From assembly GCF_902506165.1 (NCBI RefSeq), contig NZ_LR733817.1:3023937-3087936 (forward strand): a stretch of 64,000 bases of DNA, in the 5' to 3' direction. Each line of letters starts with the position of its first letter. Positions within the stretch are counted from its first letter, which is position 1. The position numbers and the translations under genes are program-made. The notes beneath the pieces are model-generated. The model ran no database searches and was not told the DNA's origin. It was given only the letters and a program-made list of their open reading frames with translations. This document shows positions 53,532 to 61,154 of this stretch, piece after piece. The stretch is from Bosea sp. 29B. GTDB lineage: Bacteria; Pseudomonadota; Alphaproteobacteria; Rhizobiales; Beijerinckiaceae.

Positions 53532-53545
53532 TTGTGAAAGGGCAA
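53532..53545 (+). promoter_or_regulatory. NnrR-type box upstream of the FmdE-like gene
   Basis: TTGTG-AAAG-GGCAA is followed by TATGAT at 53,569-53,574, placing a start near 53,581, about 42 bases from the box centre. The gene begins at 53,624. This is a clear class II promoter layout. Confidence 0.65.
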
Positions 53546-53623
53546 GCAGGGCGGGTGATTGGTTCGGCTATGATCGTGTGATCATGGTTTGCCCGAAATC
53601 TCGGGCTGGAATCGAGGAAGCTA

Positions 53624-54268
53624 ATGAATTTTCCTTCCTTCTTCGCAGAGGCCCCGCGCCTTAAGGTCCGCGATCCGCTGGCTGCCTTTCTCGGCGCCAG
53701 CGAGGACGGGGCCCTGGAATACGGCTATGAGGACGCGGTCCGGCTCGCCGGGCATTCCTGCCCGGCAGTAGCCGGTGCCTATCTCATGGTCGTCAACGGC
53801 CTGTCTTATCTCTACGATGAGGCCTTGCCGGAGCGAGGTGGCATCGAGGTGTTCATGCGCGCTGAGTGCGACGAGGGCACCACCGGCGTCGTAGCATCGA
53901 TCGTGACGCTTCTCACCGGAGCGGCCGCGGCGGGCGGCTTCCAGGGGATCGGCCCGGCGCGGCGTTTCGCTCGGCGGGGCTTGTTGCACTTCGGCGCAGA
54001 TGTCGACGGCGTCATGGCGCTGCGCCGCCGCGACTCCGGTACCGGTGTAGTGGTCGACATCGATACCGGTGCCGTACCACATGCGGCCGAAATGGCAGCG
54101 GTGATGCCCGGGGCCGTATCCGGTGAGGCCGATGCTGTGGGGTTAAACAGCTTCGCCGCGCTCTGGCAGGACCGAGTCCGCCGAATGCTTATCGAGCATG
54201 CCGACGATCCCAAGCTGATCCATCTCTACAACTGGGTGCCGGACGATGCCTCGACAGCCCTGGCCTGA
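53624..54268 (+). CDS. FmdE-family protein
   Basis: This 214-aa protein resembles the FmdE family, named after a gene in methanogen formylmethanofuran dehydrogenase operons but widespread in other bacteria with no fixed function. The family core GHSCPAVAGAYLMVVNGL (about residues 46-63) supplies His and Cys for a metal or Fe-S site. It lacks the C-terminal zinc ribbon of longer members. The NnrR-type promoter upstream and the DUF1971 gene overlapping its 3' end place it in the nitrogen-oxide response. An enzymatic role on a pterin or a role in metal-centre assembly are both possible. Confidence 0.75.
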   Translation: MNFPSFFAEAPRLKVRDPLAAFLGASEDGALEYGYEDAVRLAGHSCPAVAGAYLMVVNGLSYLYDEALPERGGIEVFMRAECDEGTTGVVASIVTLLTGAAAAGGFQGIGPARRFARRGLLHFGADVDGVMALRRRDSGTGVVVDIDTGAVPHAAEMAAVMPGAVSGEADAVGLNSFAALWQDRVRRMLIEHADDPKLIHLYNWVPDDASTALA

Positions 54269-54530
54269 GGGCTTGACGCCTTATCGGCGCACACCCGACT
54301 TTACCGAGGCGACAATCCCGCCCGGCCTGCTCAAGGCCCATGCCACTAAGCATAGCGTGTGGGCGAAGCTACATGTGCTCGCGGGCACGCTGAAATTTCG
54401 TGATCTGGCGAGCGGCGAACAGTGGGCCTTGTCGGCCGGCGTTCATCCGCTGATCTTTCCAGAGATGCTGCACGAGGTCGAGCCTTGCGGTTCTGTTCGC
54501 TTCTTCGTGGAGTTTCACAAGCCGTCCTGA
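54246..54530 (+). CDS. DUF1971 (TehB-like cupin) protein
   Basis: This 94-aa single-domain protein belongs to DUF1971, the cupin-like domain also found at the N-terminus of some TehB tellurite-resistance proteins. The segments YRRTPDFTEATIPPGLLKAHATKHSVWAKLHVLAGTL and HPLIFPEMLHEVEP (with probable metal-binding His residues) are typical. ATG 54246 overlaps the end of the FmdE-like gene by 23 bases, so the two are coupled. DUF1971 genes are often found next to nitrite or NO reductase genes. Confidence 0.85.
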   Translation: MPRQPWPEGLTPYRRTPDFTEATIPPGLLKAHATKHSVWAKLHVLAGTLKFRDLASGEQWALSAGVHPLIFPEMLHEVEPCGSVRFFVEFHKPS

Positions 54531-54551
54531 AGCAGCGACCTCGCGGTAGCG

Positions 54552-55244
54552 CTACTCAGTGTTCTCAGCTAGCCGGCTCAGGCCGGCCCGGTCGCGCACC
54601 ACGAGTTTCTGGCGCCCGCCCTCAACCAGACCTTGGGTCTCCCAGGCGCTGAGAATGCGCGAGACTGTATGCAGTGTCGTACCCGTCATTTCGGCGATGT
54701 CGCGCCGGGATATCGGAAAGTCGACGCGCAATCCGCCTTCGTCGCGCTTGCCGGCCTGCTCGATCAGGCGAAGCACGGCATGGGCCACGCGCCGCTCGAC
54801 CTCTTCCGTCGACATCTCGCGGATGCGGGTATGGGCTTCGTCGAGGCGCTGGCCGATCGTGCGGATAGCGTTCATCGCCAGATGCGGATTGCCCTCGACG
54901 AACCCATCCCAGGATTCAGTGGGCCATGCCGCGACCAGGCTGTCGACTGCCGCTGTCGCGGTGCCAGGATAGTCGCTGCGGCCGAGCGCGCGCGTGAAAC
55001 CGAACAAGTCGCCGGGATGGACGACGCGTACGATGATCTGCTGGCCGTCGCGCGTGACCTGGGTCACTTTCAGCCGGCCATGCAAGAGCAAGTAGAAGGC
55101 CTTGGCGGGATCGCCTTGCTCGAACACAGCTTCGCCTTGGGGAATCCGCCGCGCACTCGCCTGCGCCGTCATGCGGTCGAGCTGTGCGTCGCTCATCTCC
55201 GAGAACAGCGGGATGCTGCGTAGCACGCTGCGATCGATAGCCAC
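54552..55244 (-). CDS. nnrR: Crp/Fnr-family regulator of the NnrR/DNR type
   Basis: This 230-aa regulator has an N-terminal cyclic-nucleotide-like domain (LFSEMSDAQLDRMTAQA to HPGDLFGFTRALG), a dimer helix, and a C-terminal winged helix (ISRRDIAEMTGTTLHTVSRILSAWETQGLV). It contains no Cys, so it cannot hold the O2-sensing cluster of FNR. This fits the DNR/NnrR group that responds to NO and activates nir and nor genes through TTG-N8-CAA boxes, many of which occur here. GTG 55244 is the start (AAGGAA upstream); the longer open frame reaches into norF. It is the likely regulator of the whole island. Confidence 0.88.
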   Translation of the reverse strand: MAIDRSVLRSIPLFSEMSDAQLDRMTAQASARRIPQGEAVFEQGDPAKAFYLLLHGRLKVTQVTRDGQQIIVRVVHPGDLFGFTRALGRSDYPGTATAAVDSLVAAWPTESWDGFVEGNPHLAMNAIRTIGQRLDEAHTRIREMSTEEVERRVAHAVLRLIEQAGKRDEGGLRVDFPISRRDIAEMTGTTLHTVSRILSAWETQGLVEGGRQKLVVRDRAGLSRLAENTE

Positions 55245-55356
55245 GTGACTGTCTTTCCTTACGGCGGATTTGGGCGCTGGCGGCACCGCGCCATCGGTCA
55301 CGGCGGATGATGCCGGATAAGACCGCAATCGCGCCTGCGGTTCAAGTGCGTCACGA

Positions 55357-55620
55357 TCACCCGGTAAGAGCGATCCGGAGCCCGGCCAGCAGGCACAGGA
55401 GCGCAGCATAGCTGATCAGCGCCGCGGCTAGGGCGGAGTTCTCCCGATGCAGGCGCATGAAGCCTAGCACCACCAGCGCCGCCTTGACGAGACTCAGTAG
55501 CGCGATTGCGGCCCCGCGCGGGCCGGCTGGTAGCATCGCCGCCGCAAGCAAGCTCGCTCCCGTCGCGAGCATCAGGACGAGCAGGACGGCGGGAAGCGGA
55601 AGAGCGAGGGAGCGTTGCAT
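55357..55620 (-). CDS. norF: NorF-like membrane protein (cytochrome oxidase subunit IV type)
   Basis: This 87-aa protein with three membrane helices (AVLLVLMLATGASLLAAAML, a middle helix with IALLSLVKAALVVLGFMRLHRE, and ALAAALISYAALLCLLAGL) matches NorF, the small accessory protein encoded with NorE in denitrifiers. The LVKAALVVLGFMRLHR motif is shared with subunit IV of oxidases. It starts one base after the norE stop. NorEF are required for full NO reductase activity in Paracoccus. Confidence 0.85.
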   Translation of the reverse strand: MQRSLALPLPAVLLVLMLATGASLLAAAMLPAGPRGAAIALLSLVKAALVVLGFMRLHRENSALAAALISYAALLCLLAGLRIALTG

Positions 55621-55621
55621 C

Positions 55622-56173
55622 TCAGCCCAGATAGATGACGGGAAGGATCAGGAGCCAGACCAGGTCGATCAGGTGCCAGACGGTCGCGACCGTGGCGACG
55701 TGGCGAGGTGCCGGCCGCCAGGCGACGAGCAGCAGCAGGCCCGCGACGAACAGCACATGCGCGAAGTGGAAGCCGACGATGAGCATGTAGAGCTCGGCGA
55801 GCCGCCCTTCTGTCGCCGCCAGCACCGGAAGCTCATGGCTGAAGGCGGCGACCTTGAGCCCGCAGAAGGCGAAGCCGCCCAGCGCTGCGAGGACGAGATT
55901 GCGCCGCGGCTTGTGCCCGAAGGTGGCCTGTGCTGCGAAGCAGCCGCTGGTGAGCAGCGTCGCGGTGGCGACGCCAGCGAGCGGCAGGTCGAGTTCCCCA
56001 TGCAGGGCGGTTATTGCCGATGGATCGAGCGCAGCGAGCAGCATGAAGGCGCCGAGCAGCGCGCCGAAAACAATGAGTTCGCTCCAGACCAGGATCCAGA
56101 ACAGGAGCTCCATGCCACCTTCTGACGCCGACTGCGCGGTGTCGGGGGCGCTGATGCGGATCGCGATGTTCAT
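55622..56173 (-). CDS. norE: NorE, cytochrome oxidase subunit III-like protein
   Basis: NorE (183 aa) resembles cytochrome c oxidase subunit III and has about five membrane helices. The start GMELLFWILVWSELIVFGALLGAF and the late GFHFAHVLFVAGLLLLVAWR with its His match the family. It assists NO reductase maturation or stability. The ATG overlaps the nirV-like stop, and norF follows. The operon order is nirK, nirV, norE, norF. Confidence 0.9.
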   Translation of the reverse strand: MNIAIRISAPDTAQSASEGGMELLFWILVWSELIVFGALLGAFMLLAALDPSAITALHGELDLPLAGVATATLLTSGCFAAQATFGHKPRRNLVLAALGGFAFCGLKVAAFSHELPVLAATEGRLAELYMLIVGFHFAHVLFVAGLLLLVAWRPAPRHVATVATVWHLIDLVWLLILPVIYLG

Positions 56174-57057
56174 GCTGGCAGGAGCCGGCGCAAGCTCGCC
56201 GGCAGCCGCTCGCGCCAGTCAGGGTCCCTGACCAAGCGGACGCCGAGATTGTCGGGCGGGGTCGCGACGGAGCAGCCGCCGGCCTTTGGGTTACGCATGA
56301 AGAAGGTCATCGGCGCGCGGTGCTGGCCCTCGACGATGTAGACGCCGCAATTGCTGGTCTCGCCGAGCGTGCGGCCGGCCGCATCGAGCGAGACGCGGCG
56401 CAGGCAGGTCTGCGTCCATTCCCAGACATTGCCGGCGATGTCGTGAACGCCGTGCTCGTTGGCGCCGAAGCTGCCAACTGGTCGCGGGGCAGGATCGCTC
56501 GACGCCTTGCGGTTGGCCTCGCGCTCGTAGTCGGCGAGCCAGCGCAGCGCCGGGTTGGTTTCGCTCCCGTCGAGACCGCGCGCGTCGTCGACGAAACGCG
56601 AGCCCGCCGCGTGTACCCATTCGAGGTCTTTCGGCAACCGCCAGCGCGTGCCGGTTGCGCGCGACAGCCAGCCGGCATAGTCGGTGGCGTCGCTGTAGCT
56701 GACCCCGGTCACGGGCAGGTCACCGCGCCCCGGCGGGTTGTCGAGATGCTTGCAGGCGCCGGCGGCGACGCAGCGCACATAGTCGGCGACCGTCACCTGA
56801 TAGCGCATGATCTCGATCGGCCGCTCGATCCGGACCGTGACACGCGGCGGATCGACTGGTCGGTTGGCCCGGCTGTACTCGCCGTCGAGGCGGTGCAGCA
56901 GCGTAGCCGGGGGGATGACCGCTGTCTGCGGCAGGGGGAGGGTGGAGGCCACCCTGTGACCTGGGCCGGCGAGCAGCAGGGCGGCCGCGCCGACCATGAA
57001 CACAAGGCCGAGCGCAGTCGCAAGGCTCGGCAGGGAGGGGCGCAGCGTCGTCGCCAT
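56170..57057 (-). CDS. nirV: NirV-like SUMF (formylglycine-generating enzyme family) protein
   Basis: This 295-aa protein has one N-terminal membrane anchor (ALGLVFMVGAAALLLAG) and a SUMF/FGE-type domain (about 70-280): PVTGVSYSDATDYAGWLSRATGTRWRLPKDLEWVHAA, GVHDIAGNVWEWTQTCL and a late NLGVRLVRD. It corresponds to NirV, encoded directly after nirK in many denitrifiers. Whether it has catalytic activity is not known. The start ATG 57057 puts the anchor right at the N-terminus; an open extension to 57,138 overlaps nirK. Confidence 0.88.
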   Translation of the reverse strand: MATTLRPSLPSLATALGLVFMVGAAALLLAGPGHRVASTLPLPQTAVIPPATLLHRLDGEYSRANRPVDPPRVTVRIERPIEIMRYQVTVADYVRCVAAGACKHLDNPPGRGDLPVTGVSYSDATDYAGWLSRATGTRWRLPKDLEWVHAAGSRFVDDARGLDGSETNPALRWLADYEREANRKASSDPAPRPVGSFGANEHGVHDIAGNVWEWTQTCLRRVSLDAAGRTLGETSNCGVYIVEGQHRAPMTFFMRNPKAGGCSVATPPDNLGVRLVRDPDWRERLPASLRRLLPA

Positions 57058-57118
57058 GGGAGCGATCCCGTCGGAAAAAAGGGAGGTCTCCCCGCTGAGG
57101 TGCGGGGAGACCCGGAAG

Positions 57119-58246
57119 TCAGATGCCGGCGGGAGCACGGATCTGCTTCATCAGGTCGTCGTTCCACTCGCCCTCGACCTTGAAGTGCCCGGCTGCGCCG
57201 AGTTCGAAGGCCTCGATCAGGTTGTGGTTGACATAGGCGTAGATGCCCGGCTGCAGGAAGGTGTAGAGCGCTGCGCCCGCGCAGCCGCCGGGGATGAACC
57301 AGGTCTCGAGGTCGCGCTCGGGCGGGTTGCGGAACTTGCCCGTGGCCCAGACATAGTCGCCATGGCCGCCGATCAGATGCGGGCGCGTGTCGCGGTTGGC
57401 CTGCGAGTGCACGATCAGCACGGTCTCGCCGACCTTGGCGGTGAGGGCGTTCTTGCCGGTCAGGCCGCCGACCTTGCCGTTGAAGACGACATGGCTCGGG
57501 GTCAACGTTCGCATCGCCTTGACCACGTCGTCATGCGACTCGCCGACGCTGGCATAGCGCTTGAACTTGCCGGTCTCGTCGCGCGGCACGTAGAAGTCCT
57601 GCTCGCCGACATAATAGACCTTGTCGTATTTCAGCGACTTGCCCTGATGGTCTTTCAGGCCGTCGCGCGGCAGCACCATGATGGCGCCGTTCATGCCGGC
57701 GGTGACGTGCCAGGGCACCATGCCGGGAGGGGCGCAGTGATAGACGAACACGCCTGGCCTGGTTGCCTTCCAGCGCAGCACGGTACGCTCGCCCGGACCG
57801 ACCTCGGTCAGCGCTCCGCCGCCGAGTGCACCGGTCGCTGAATGGAAGTCGATATTGTGCATCAGCTCGTTGGTTTCGGCATTGATCAGGGTGAGCTCGA
57901 CATAGTCGCCCTCGTGCACAACCATCAGCGGGCCGGGTACCGTGCCGTTGAAGGTGAAGGCGAAGGTCTCGGTGCCGGCGTCATCTATGACGATCTTCTT
58001 CTCGTGGATCGTCATCTCGAATTCGACGAGCTTCGGCCCGCCGGTCGCGATCTGCTCATGCGCATGCACGAAGGGGGGATCGACCAGCTTCGGCTTGACG
58101 CGCGGCAGTTTGGCCACGTCGGTCGCCGTCGCCTTGGTCATCACGCTCTGCGCCTGCCCGGGCGTAGAAACCGCCTGGACGAATGCCCCGGTGGCCGCCG
58201 CTCCCGCCAGAATGCTGCGGCGGGTCAGATTGAGCTCTTCGCCCAT
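57119..58246 (-). CDS. nirK: Copper-containing nitrite reductase NirK
   Basis: NirK (375 aa) reduces nitrite to NO in the periplasm, receiving electrons from pseudoazurin. A twin-arginine signal peptide is present ([19 protein letters not shown]). Type 1 copper ligands are in HNIDFHSA and [17 protein letters not shown] (His, Cys, His, Met). Type 2 copper ligands are the second His of the first motif, His of YHC and a C-terminal His in [10 protein letters not shown]. AspCAT is also in the NIDF motif, and the HisCAT region is [11 protein letters not shown]. It is a class I NirK. ATG 58246 follows AAGGAGA. It opens the nirK-nirV-norE-norF operon. Confidence 0.97.
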   Translation of the reverse strand: MGEELNLTRRSILAGAAATGAFVQAVSTPGQAQSVMTKATATDVAKLPRVKPKLVDPPFVHAHEQIATGGPKLVEFEMTIHEKKIVIDDAGTETFAFTFNGTVPGPLMVVHEGDYVELTLINAETNELMHNIDFHSATGALGGGALTEVGPGERTVLRWKATRPGVFVYHCAPPGMVPWHVTAGMNGAIMVLPRDGLKDHQGKSLKYDKVYYVGEQDFYVPRDETGKFKRYASVGESHDDVVKAMRTLTPSHVVFNGKVGGLTGKNALTAKVGETVLIVHSQANRDTRPHLIGGHGDYVWATGKFRNPPERDLETWFIPGGCAGAALYTFLQPGIYAYVNHNLIEAFELGAAGHFKVEGEWNDDLMKQIRAPAGI

Positions 58247-58318
58247 GGCTTGTCTCCTTGCCAAACGACCGGAGATCAACCGGTCGTGAAGACTTTAGGA
58301 GCCTGGCGAAACCGCTCT

Positions 58319-58332
58319 TTGTTGCAGCACAA
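58319..58332 (-). promoter_or_regulatory. NnrR-type box upstream of nirK
   Basis: On the nirK strand the box reads TTGTG-CTGC-AACAA, close to the ubiT box. TAAAGT (58,297-58,292) is at the -10 position for a start near 58,284, 41.5 bases from the box centre. NirK starts at 58,246. Confidence 0.65.
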
Positions 58333-58359
58333 TATTTCTGACGATCCCGCGAAGAACCA

Positions 58360-58644
58360 TCATTCCGCTGCGATCATCACCGGTTCCCACGCCGGCTCGT
58401 AGGTCAGCGTTACCACGACGGAGGTGACACCCTCGACGGCCCCGGCTGCGATGGCCACGGCTTCCTTCAGGAAGCCGGCGAGCGGGCAGCCGCGCGTGGT
58501 CGTCGTCATGGTGATCGCGACGGCGCCGTCCGGTGCTGCTTCGATCGCATAGATCAGGCCGAGATCGACGACGCTACGGCCGATCTCGGGGTCGAGCACG
58601 TCGCGCAGCGCGATCTCGACGAGGCGTTCGAGATGAGCGCTCAT
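58360..58644 (-). CDS. DUF59 (MIP18/SufT-like) metal-sulfur cluster protein
   Basis: This 94-aa protein belongs to the DUF59/MIP18 family, which is involved in Fe-S cluster assembly or delivery. The conserved DVLDPEIGRSVVDLGLIYAI and the Cys in TTTTRGCPLAGFL are visible. ATG 58644 overlaps the DUF2249 stop by one base (TAATG). It is the last gene of an operon running from 60,883 and may supply a cluster to an enzyme of the NO pathway. Confidence 0.9.
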   Translation of the reverse strand: MSAHLERLVEIALRDVLDPEIGRSVVDLGLIYAIEAAPDGAVAITMTTTTRGCPLAGFLKEAVAIAAGAVEGVTSVVVTLTYEPAWEPVMIAAE

Positions 58645-59186
58645 TAGTGGGCACCTCCACCACCATGGCGCACCAGCAGCCGATAGGTCGTGCCCGAAGC
58701 ATCGAAATTGCCTGCCCATTCGTGCTGGCGCTTGGCCAGCTCGGGGAAGAGAAAGACCGGTTCGCGGGCGAGCAGCGCGAACAGCACGTCGCCAGGCTTC
58801 AGGTCTTCGAGCGCTTCCAGGATGCGGACCATTGGCTCGGGCGGTTCGAGATCCACGAGGTCGAGCTCCTCGATGGGGATGCCCCAGGACGTGGCCGATG
58901 GGCTACTGCCGAGCGCAAGGTTTTCATCCGCGTTGGCGATGGGCTCGGTGGGCGCGAAGGTGACCTCCCAGTCCCCACCGTCGAGCGGGCGGTCGCTCGC
59001 GGCGAAGCCGCGATTGGCCATGACCGAGAACAGCGGCACCGGCCGGAACGGGGCGATCAGGCGCAGCGACTGGCCGGGCGCGAGGGCGCTGACCGCGTCC
59101 ATGATTGCCTGGAACGGTTCCTTGCCGGCCCGCAGCATCGGTCGGACGTCAAGCTCGTGGGCTGGCAATGTTTCGGTGGTCGACAT
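58644..59186 (-). CDS. Two-domain DUF2249 protein
   Basis: This 180-aa protein contains two DUF2249 domains in tandem (about 10-80 and 105-175). Each begins with an ELD/DL segment (HELDVRPMLRAGKEPFQAIMDAV and LDLVDLEPPEPMVRILEALEDL), then PGxxLxLxxxFRPVPLF or GDVLFALLAREPVFLFPEL. The family is common in denitrification gene clusters and may bind a metal or heme; its function is not established. AAAGGAA lies before ATG 59186. Its start overlaps the end of the membrane-protein gene by 38 bases. Confidence 0.88.
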   Translation of the reverse strand: MSTTETLPAHELDVRPMLRAGKEPFQAIMDAVSALAPGQSLRLIAPFRPVPLFSVMANRGFAASDRPLDGGDWEVTFAPTEPIANADENLALGSSPSATSWGIPIEELDLVDLEPPEPMVRILEALEDLKPGDVLFALLAREPVFLFPELAKRQHEWAGNFDASGTTYRLLVRHGGGGAH

Positions 59187-60546
59187 GAGGGGGGTTCCTT
59201 TCATCGGACCGTGCTAGCAGCAGCCATGGGCGCTCAGGCGCCGGAGGCCGATCGGTCATCTTGATCTCGGACAAGCGGCGCACACGCACGAACTCCGCGG
59301 CAACCCCCAGAGTCCCAATGAGGCAGGGCAGCATGGCCCATCTGAAACCAGACGGGATGCCGGCTGCAAGTGCGACTGTTCCCAGTGCTGTTCCTCCATA
59401 GTACAGCGCGAACCACCAGCCTGTACGCGGCATGGCGAGAAGTTCCCCCACCCGTGGCACCGGGCCGCGCCCCAGCCGCGGTGCATAGACCTCGAGCCAG
59501 GTTATGAAGGAGACGATCTTCACGAGCTGGGAGAGCGTCAGGCCGCCGAGCCAACCGAACGTGAGAAGAAATGTCAGTGCCGCAATCGTCGCCTCGCCGG
59601 CATCTGCGGCAACAGCAATCGGCAGCAGAGCGATGCCGATTCCCAAGGCGACGAAGGCCGGGATACTGGCGATCATATTGATCTCTACCGTCTTGCGGCG
59701 GCGGAGGCGATAGAGGGTTAGGATATCACGACCGTAGAGGGCGCTCGCGATTGCCAGCATGCTGAGGGCCGTAGTGGCGAGCCCGCTAGCGCTCTCCCAG
59801 CCAGCGAGGGGAGCAATTAGGCCGGCGCAGGCTAGGCTAAGGCCGACGGCAGCGAGCAGCATGACAGGGCGGATGCGGCTTACTGGCAGCTCCGGCGCCA
59901 TCATGAACATGACGAAGAGCCGGTAGCTTACTCCAAAGGCGATAAGGCCGAGCCAACCACCGAATCCGAGCAATGCGTGGAATGGCAGGCCGTCGGGCAG
60001 CAGCGCCATCGCGCCGAGCCAGTGGCCGCGACCTGAGAGGATCGACGCGAACGCCGATCCGCTGAACGCTGTCATCGCGAGGCAAGAGAGGCCGATTAGA
60101 ACGAAGCCGGCGAACAGCCCGACAGGGCGCGCGCTCAGCAGCGTCGCCGCCAGCATGACGATAAGAAGGCTGAAGCCTGCGACGAGGCACCCGGCAGCGA
60201 ACGGCAGCAACTCAAGGGGGGCTTCAATCCAGCCGGCAAGCACCGCGAAGCCGGCGCAGAGCACCAGCAATCCGGTTATGAGCGCTACCAGCGCCGGCAT
60301 GGCGAATTGTGGGAAGGCGAGCGGGCGGGAGACCAGGACAGGCACGAACTGCAGTAGCGCCCCTGCCATGGCGAGGCTGAGCCAGCCGATCGCCACGATA
60401 TGGACGACGACGAGCGTCGCCGGTTCCGTCAGGCCGGCGGCGGGGTAGCCGACGCCGGTGATGGAAAGAGCCTCGGCGGCGAGCAGGAAAGTTAGCGCCG
60501 CCGCGAAATAGCTCATTGTCCAGCGGGACAGCGATGCCATCGGCAT
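59149..60546 (-). CDS. Polytopic membrane protein of a denitrification cluster (oxidase subunit I-like?)
   Basis: This 465-aa protein has about 12 predicted membrane helices. Conserved His residues sit in helices (LVVVHIVAIGWLSLAMAGALLQFVPVL near 45-70 and GLPFHALLGFGGWLGLIAFGVSYRLF near 205-230), which recalls heme-binding in the heme-copper oxidase subunit I or NnrS folds. I cannot assign it to either. The start ATG 60546 has GGGAG upstream. Its 3' end overlaps the two-domain DUF2249 gene by 38 bases. Being between two DUF2249 genes and upstream of DUF59, it may be the membrane component they serve. Confidence 0.75.
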   Translation of the reverse strand: MPMASLSRWTMSYFAAALTFLLAAEALSITGVGYPAAGLTEPATLVVVHIVAIGWLSLAMAGALLQFVPVLVSRPLAFPQFAMPALVALITGLLVLCAGFAVLAGWIEAPLELLPFAAGCLVAGFSLLIVMLAATLLSARPVGLFAGFVLIGLSCLAMTAFSGSAFASILSGRGHWLGAMALLPDGLPFHALLGFGGWLGLIAFGVSYRLFVMFMMAPELPVSRIRPVMLLAAVGLSLACAGLIAPLAGWESASGLATTALSMLAIASALYGRDILTLYRLRRRKTVEINMIASIPAFVALGIGIALLPIAVAADAGEATIAALTFLLTFGWLGGLTLSQLVKIVSFITWLEVYAPRLGRGPVPRVGELLAMPRTGWWFALYYGGTALGTVALAAGIPSGFRWAMLPCLIGTLGVAAEFVRVRRLSEIKMTDRPPAPERPWLLLARSDERNPPHVDHRNIASPRA

Positions 60547-60574
60547 GGCCGCAAGTCTCCCGAACCGAAAGGCT

Positions 60575-60883
60575 TCAGTGACCGCAGGTGCAAGAGTGGC
60601 CATCATCATGGCCGCCGCAATCGGCGGCATTGGCCTCGGTGCCCACTTCAAGACGTCCGATCTCGACCTGCCAGATCTGCGGCCCCTGCACGATATAGCT
60701 CCAGGAATAGGCGCCGGGATAACGCGCCTCCATCTGGCGCCGCAGGGGGGCGGGATCGTGGTCGTTGACGATGCTGAAAGCCTCGCCCGGCGGCAGGCGC
60801 TCCAGGATTCCGAAGATCGTAGCGTGGCGCACGACCGGCGGGATGGTGCGCACGTCCAGCGGTTCGAGAGGCAGGGTGGTCAT
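60575..60883 (-). CDS. DUF2249 protein with His/Cys-rich tail
   Basis: This 102-aa single-domain DUF2249 protein has the family core LDVRTIPPVVRHATIFGILERLPPGEAFSIVNDHDPAPLRRQ and WSYIVQGPQIWQVEIGR. It ends in a tail (about the last 17 residues: ADCGGHDDGHSCTCGH) dense in His and Cys that is not part of the core and should bind a transition metal. It is the first gene of the operon ending with DUF59 and has an NnrR-type box upstream. Confidence 0.88.
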   Translation of the reverse strand: MTTLPLEPLDVRTIPPVVRHATIFGILERLPPGEAFSIVNDHDPAPLRRQMEARYPGAYSWSYIVQGPQIWQVEIGRLEVGTEANAADCGGHDDGHSCTCGH

Positions 60884-60958
60884 TGGCTTGCGGCTCCGGT
60901 TGCGCCCCGACTGCGAGAGGGCATCCTTGCACCTTAGTCGGGCTCCGCCCGCGACAGT

Positions 60959-60972
60959 TTGTCGAGGCTCAA
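60959..60972 (-). promoter_or_regulatory. NnrR-type box upstream of the DUF2249 operon
   Basis: TTGTC-GAGG-CTCAA fits TTG-N8-CAA. Read leftward, TAAGGT (60,936-60,931) is at the -10 position for a start near 60,924, 41.5 bases from the box centre; the gene begins at 60,883. Confidence 0.5.
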
Positions 60973-60988
60973 ATAATGCGGCTGCTGC

Positions 60989-61144
60989 TCATTGTTCGAG
61001 GAAGAGGATGACCGCGATGACCAGCGAGGCGAGCACCGCGGTGGCGAGCCCGCCCTTCTGCAACACACCCATGCGGTAGAGGATCGCCGCCATCACGATG
61101 ATGGCGGGTGTGGCGACGACAAGCCCCATCTGGGCGTCGGTCAT
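60989..61144 (-). CDS. Small membrane protein downstream of norD
   Basis: This 51-aa protein is two hydrophobic helices (MGLVVATPAIIVMAAILYRMGVL and GLATAVLASLVIAVILFLEQ). I do not recognise a named family. It starts 10 bases after the norD stop and so is probably the last gene of the nor operon. Small membrane proteins at this position may help assemble the NO reductase complex; that is inference. Confidence 0.65.
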   Translation of the reverse strand: MTDAQMGLVVATPAIIVMAAILYRMGVLQKGGLATAVLASLVIAVILFLEQ

Positions 61145-61154
61145 GCTGGGCTCC

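Noticed and set aside
59149..60546. Calling the 12-helix protein a third NnrS
   Set aside because: It lacks the NnrS opening segment (YGFRPFF or similar) and the W-HxHEMxFG motif seen in both true NnrS copies here.
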